Source: Micromonospora peucetia (GTDB lineage Bacteria; Actinomycetota; Actinomycetes; Mycobacteriales; Micromonosporaceae). Taken from it: a DNA stretch of 64,000 nt. The translations under genes and the position numbers were made by a program. Within the stretch, counting starts at the first letter, position 1. Each line of letters opens with the position of its first letter. A model generated the notes under the pieces. That model was not told the DNA's origin. It did no database searches and saw only the letters and a program-made list of their open reading frames with translations. Below, piece by piece: positions 61,143-64,000 of this stretch. The stretch is taken from the NCBI RefSeq assembly GCF_900091625.1, contig NZ_FMIC01000002.1, positions 1,674,001 through 1,738,000 on the forward strand, in the 5' to 3' direction.

Positions 61143-62774
61143 ATGGTCGACAGCGAGCGCGGGCGACGGCAGCGACGACGACGGAGCCCGGTGATCTCGC
61201 CGGTCCTGCGCCCGGCGCTCTGGTCCGCCCTGCTCGGCGCCATCGCCGCCACGGTCCTCGCCAACCCGGTCCAGGCCGATCCGTCGCTGCCCACCAGCGT
61301 CCCCGACACCGGGTCCCGGCCGGCCTACACCGGCCAACTCCAGCTCCCGGGTGGCACGCCGGTCCCCGGGCTGCCGGGCTCGGTTCCCGGGCTGCCGGGC
61401 ACCGTCCCCGGGCTGCCGACCGGCAACATCGGCACCGGCCCGCTCGCCGCCCAGATCTACGCCGCCGAGGCCCAGGTCGGGCAGCTCCGCGACCAACTGC
61501 TCCTGCTCCGGCAGAGGCGCACCGACGCCGAGGCCCAGCGGGCCACCGCCGAACGCGACCTCGCCAACGCGCGGGACGCGCTGGCCCGCGCCCAGGAGGG
61601 CGCCGACGCCGCCGCCGCCGGCGCGTTCAAGGCCGCCGCTGCCCTCCCGCCGGGCGAGTTCGCCAACGACCTGCACGAGCTGAGCCGGTTCTCCCGGATC
61701 ATCCGTGGGGAGAAGGCCGAGGGTGGCACCACCGCCGCCCAGGGCGAGCTGTCCCGGACCCGCACCGGCGAGCAGGCGGCCGGCCAGGCGATGATCTCGG
61801 CCGAGTCCCGCCTCGCGGGAGTCAGGGCGGAATACACCGCCGGCGACACGGCCCTGCGCGGGGCCGAGAAGGCACTCGACAAGCTGCGGCGGGACAACGC
61901 CGCGCAGCTCGTCGAGATCGAGCGCCAGCAGGAGGCCGCCGAACAGCGCCTCGGCGCCGGCTACCTCGGCGACGAGACCGCCAACGGCCTGGCCGCCCAC
62001 CCGACGGCCCTGAAGGCCCTCGCGTACGCCAGGGCGCAGCTCGGCGACCCCTACCTGTGGGCCGCCGAGGGGCCGGACCGGTTCGACTGCTCCGGCCTCA
62101 TCTACGCCGCCTACCGGTCGGCGGGCTACTACGGGCTGCCCCGGGTCTCCCGCGACCAGTACTACGCCACCCGGTCCCGCACCGTCTCCCGGACGGCGCT
62201 GCTCCCCGGAGACCTGGTCTTCTTCGCCTCCGGCACCAGTTGGACGACGATCCACCACATGGGCATGTACGTCGGCGGCGGCAAGATGATCCACTCGCCG
62301 ACCACCGGCGACGTGGTCAAGATCTCCACGGTGCGCTGGTCGCGCCTCTATGCCGCCACCCGCGTCATCGGGGCGGTCCCCGCGCCGGCCAGCACGCCCT
62401 CGCCGACGCCGACGCCGACCAAACCGCCCAAGCCGACGCCGACGCCGACGCCACCGGCCAGCCCGAGTCCGACCCCGAAGCCCACTTCGCCGTCGCCGTC
62501 GCCGACCCCGAAGCCCACCTCGCCGTCGCCGAGCCCGTCGACCTCGACCTCGCCGTCGGCCACGCCCACCGGCTCCGCCTCGCCCACGGCCACGCCCGAC
62601 GCGTCGACGTCGGCCTCGCCGTCGCCGAGCAGGTCGACCACCTCGTCGCCGAGCAGGTCGACCACCTCGTCCCCGACCGCCACGACCGGCAGTGTGGCGC
62701 CGACCACGGCGGCGAGCAGCTCCGATCCGGTGGGCAGCACCTCGGCCACCGCCTCGGCGAGCACCGGTAGCTGA
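61143..62774 (+). CDS. NlpC/P60 family peptidoglycan hydrolase with coiled coil and Ser/Pro/Thr tail
   Basis: A 543-residue exported D,L-endopeptidase-type protein. An N-terminal membrane/signal helix (about 23-47) is followed by short PGLPG repeats, a coiled coil (about 105-280; RipA/PcsB-like) and an NlpC/P60 domain (about 290-410) with catalytic C316 (FDCSGLIYAAY) and H372 (HHMGMYVGG). The last 125 residues are a low-complexity tail of PTPKPTSPSPS and TTSSPSRS units with no membrane helix. ATG at 61143 follows GGGGAG. It probably cleaves stem-peptide crosslinks during growth or division. Confidence 0.9.
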   Translation: MVDSERGRRQRRRRSPVISPVLRPALWSALLGAIAATVLANPVQADPSLPTSVPDTGSRPAYTGQLQLPGGTPVPGLPGSVPGLPGTVPGLPTGNIGTGPLAAQIYAAEAQVGQLRDQLLLLRQRRTDAEAQRATAERDLANARDALARAQEGADAAAAGAFKAAAALPPGEFANDLHELSRFSRIIRGEKAEGGTTAAQGELSRTRTGEQAAGQAMISAESRLAGVRAEYTAGDTALRGAEKALDKLRRDNAAQLVEIERQQEAAEQRLGAGYLGDETANGLAAHPTALKALAYARAQLGDPYLWAAEGPDRFDCSGLIYAAYRSAGYYGLPRVSRDQYYATRSRTVSRTALLPGDLVFFASGTSWTTIHHMGMYVGGGKMIHSPTTGDVVKISTVRWSRLYAATRVIGAVPAPASTPSPTPTPTKPPKPTPTPTPPASPSPTPKPTSPSPSPTPKPTSPSPSPSTSTSPSATPTGSASPTATPDASTSASPSPSRSTTSSPSRSTTSSPTATTGSVAPTTAASSSDPVGSTSATASASTGS

Positions 62775-62932
62775 CCAAAGGCCACCGGCGGGGCCCGCCG
62801 ACCGCGTCGGATCGACACCACCCGCGGAACGCACTCCGGCTGTGCCGCCGGGCCGGAATGTGGCACGGTGACAGTCAGGCACGCCCGGTCCGATGTCGCG
62901 GATCCGGGCGCGAGCGTGCGCGGAGGGCGAGC

Positions 62933-64000
62933 ATGGCCGAGCAAGAGGTTCCGGCAGAGCCGGTCGACCACGGATCCACGCCCGACCGGAGCCGTGCCGA
63001 GGCACCGCACCCTCCGACGCCCTTCGGCAGCCCGACGGCGACCGCATCCGACACGTCGGGGGCCGGCTCCGCGGCGGCGTCAGGGTCGTCGCCCGAGCCA
63101 CCCGCCGACGACGTACGCCGACAGCCCGCCGCGCCCGCCCGGGGCCGGGTGTCCGTGGCCACCGCCGCCACCCCCGGTGAGGGCGACGCGGCACCGCCTG
63201 CCGCCCCGAGCGCCGGCACCACCTACCGGGCAGCCGCTCCAGCCGCTCCAGCCGCCGCTCCGGTCCCCGGGCAGCGGGGCACGGCGGGGGCGCGGGCCAG
63301 CGCCGCCGTACCCGGAATGAGGCGGATGTCGGCCGACGAGGCCGGCGCCGTCCGCTCCCGGACGGGCGAAGCCAGGATCTACCGGGCGGCACCGGTCGAC
63401 CCGGAGCCCCCAGAGCCCGCACAGCCGCCACAGCCGGCCCAGCCGCCGACCCCACCGGTCCCGGAGCCCGAGCCTGCGCCGGCCCCCACGCCGCCGGTGC
63501 CGGGCCCGAACCCGCCGTCACCGGCCCCTCCGGTCCCGACCCCGGCACCGCCGGTTCCCGGTCCCTACCCACCCGGCCCGGTGCCCCCACGTCCGGGGCC
63601 CCCACGTCCGGGGCCCCGGCCGCCGGCGCCGGTACCGCCCGTGCCGGGTCCGCCCGCGCCGCCACCGGGGCCGCCGGTGCCCGCCCCGCCGCCACCGCCC
63701 GGGCCGCCGCCGGCACCGCCGTTCCCGCCACCGCCCCTCACGGCCGGTGCAGGCGCCGCGCCGGCACCGGGACCGGGACCTGTCGCAAGCGCACCGCCGT
63801 TCTCCGCGCCCTCGTTCTCCGCGCCCTCGTTCTCCGCACCACCGGCCTCCGCACCACCGGCCTCCGCGCCCTCGTTCTCCGCACCACCGGCCTCCGCGGC
63901 GGTGGTCGTGCCCGCCCCCGCACTGCCCGGCTGGCCGCCACCGACCAACCCGGTCGACCGTCGGCCCGGCGGAGCCGGGCCGACCACCGCGCCCCTGGAG
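62933..64000 (+). CDS. Pro/Ala-rich protein, 3' end outside the window
   Basis: ATG at 62933 follows GGAGGG and opens a frame that stays open for 356 codons to the window edge. Residues 1-150 are Ala/Pro/Ser/Thr-rich with charged patches, including MRRMSADEAG; 155-290 are almost pure Pro/Ala/Gly-Val (PPVPGPNPPSPAPP); 290-325 are tandem FSAPS and PASAP units. This looks like a disordered cytosolic or surface linker; a functional domain probably lies beyond the edge. Opposite-strand frames here are shadows of the Pro codons. Confidence 0.65.
   Translation, partial: MAEQEVPAEPVDHGSTPDRSRAEAPHPPTPFGSPTATASDTSGAGSAAASGSSPEPPADDVRRQPAAPARGRVSVATAATPGEGDAAPPAAPSAGTTYRAAAPAAPAAAPVPGQRGTAGARASAAVPGMRRMSADEAGAVRSRTGEARIYRAAPVDPEPPEPAQPPQPAQPPTPPVPEPEPAPAPTPPVPGPNPPSPAPPVPTPAPPVPGPYPPGPVPPRPGPPRPGPRPPAPVPPVPGPPAPPPGPPVPAPPPPPGPPPAPPFPPPPLTAGAGAAPAPGPGPVASAPPFSAPSFSAPSFSAPPASAPPASAPSFSAPPASAAVVVPAPALPGWPPPTNPVDRRPGGAGPTTAPLE

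Overview
The window is chromosomal DNA of a high-GC actinobacterium, most likely a Micromonosporaceae member such as Micromonospora. The reasons are GC-rich codon third positions throughout, frequent GTG starts with GTGA stop/start overlaps, the futalosine route to menaquinone, a type VII secretion cluster, and short intergenic repeats that I recall from Micromonospora-type genomes. Nearly all of it is dense, ordinary chromosome. I see no rRNA, tRNA, CRISPR array, insertion sequence or prophage.

Layout. 1-4.3 kb: right end of a type VII secretion locus (mycP, two WXG100 genes on the opposite strand, eccE). 4.3-12.2 kb: holin-like membrane protein, GNAT acetyltransferase, RarD-type transporter, an ECF sigma/anti-sigma pair, a Tat-exported PhoX-like protein, an IclR regulator divergent from an MFS exporter. 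12.2-31.3 kb (minus strand): long-chain polyprenyl synthase, the complete 14-gene complex I operon nuoA-N, and a geranylgeranyl-reductase-family flavoprotein upstream of nuoA with a near-consensus Rex operator in front of it. 31.5-36.8 kb: menG (ubiE), two paralogous LPXTG surface proteins, mqnC. 37-40.9 kb: paaABCDE (phenylacetyl-CoA epoxidase). 41.2-43.1 kb: two tandem beta-lactamase-fold serine hydrolases. 43.2-51.3 kb: mqnA, an MFS/ArsR pair, a HelD-like helicase, an ABC-2 transporter and a two-domain VOC protein. 51.6-54.8 kb: a corrinoid-type ABC importer (btuFCD order) preceded by a cobalamin riboswitch. 54.9-58.4 kb: secreted M14 carboxypeptidase and a secreted C39-like peptidase. 58.6-62.8 kb: a small zinc-ribbon membrane protein, a DUF4229 protein, a membrane protein, mqnE and a NlpC/P60 cell-wall hydrolase. 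The right edge cuts a Pro-rich gene.

How the genes work together. Menaquinone is a theme: MqnA, MqnE and MqnC (three futalosine-pathway enzymes), the polyprenyl synthase for the side chain, MenG for ring methylation and a MenJ-like reductase for side-chain saturation all sit within 50 kb of complex I, which reduces menaquinone.

The least conventional features are small. A repeat occupies several stop-to-start junctions of the nuo and paa operons, beginning at one gene's TGA and supplying the next gene's Shine-Dalgarno. A 22-codon ORF bridges nuoL and nuoM with overlaps at both ends. The ECF sigma gene seems to start with ATC. NuoG carries a Cys/Gly/Ser insertion. A perfect hairpin cages the start of an MFS gene. 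A family of long intergenic palindromes shares the core GATCTTGCACTTT. I found no convincing new defence or biosynthetic system.
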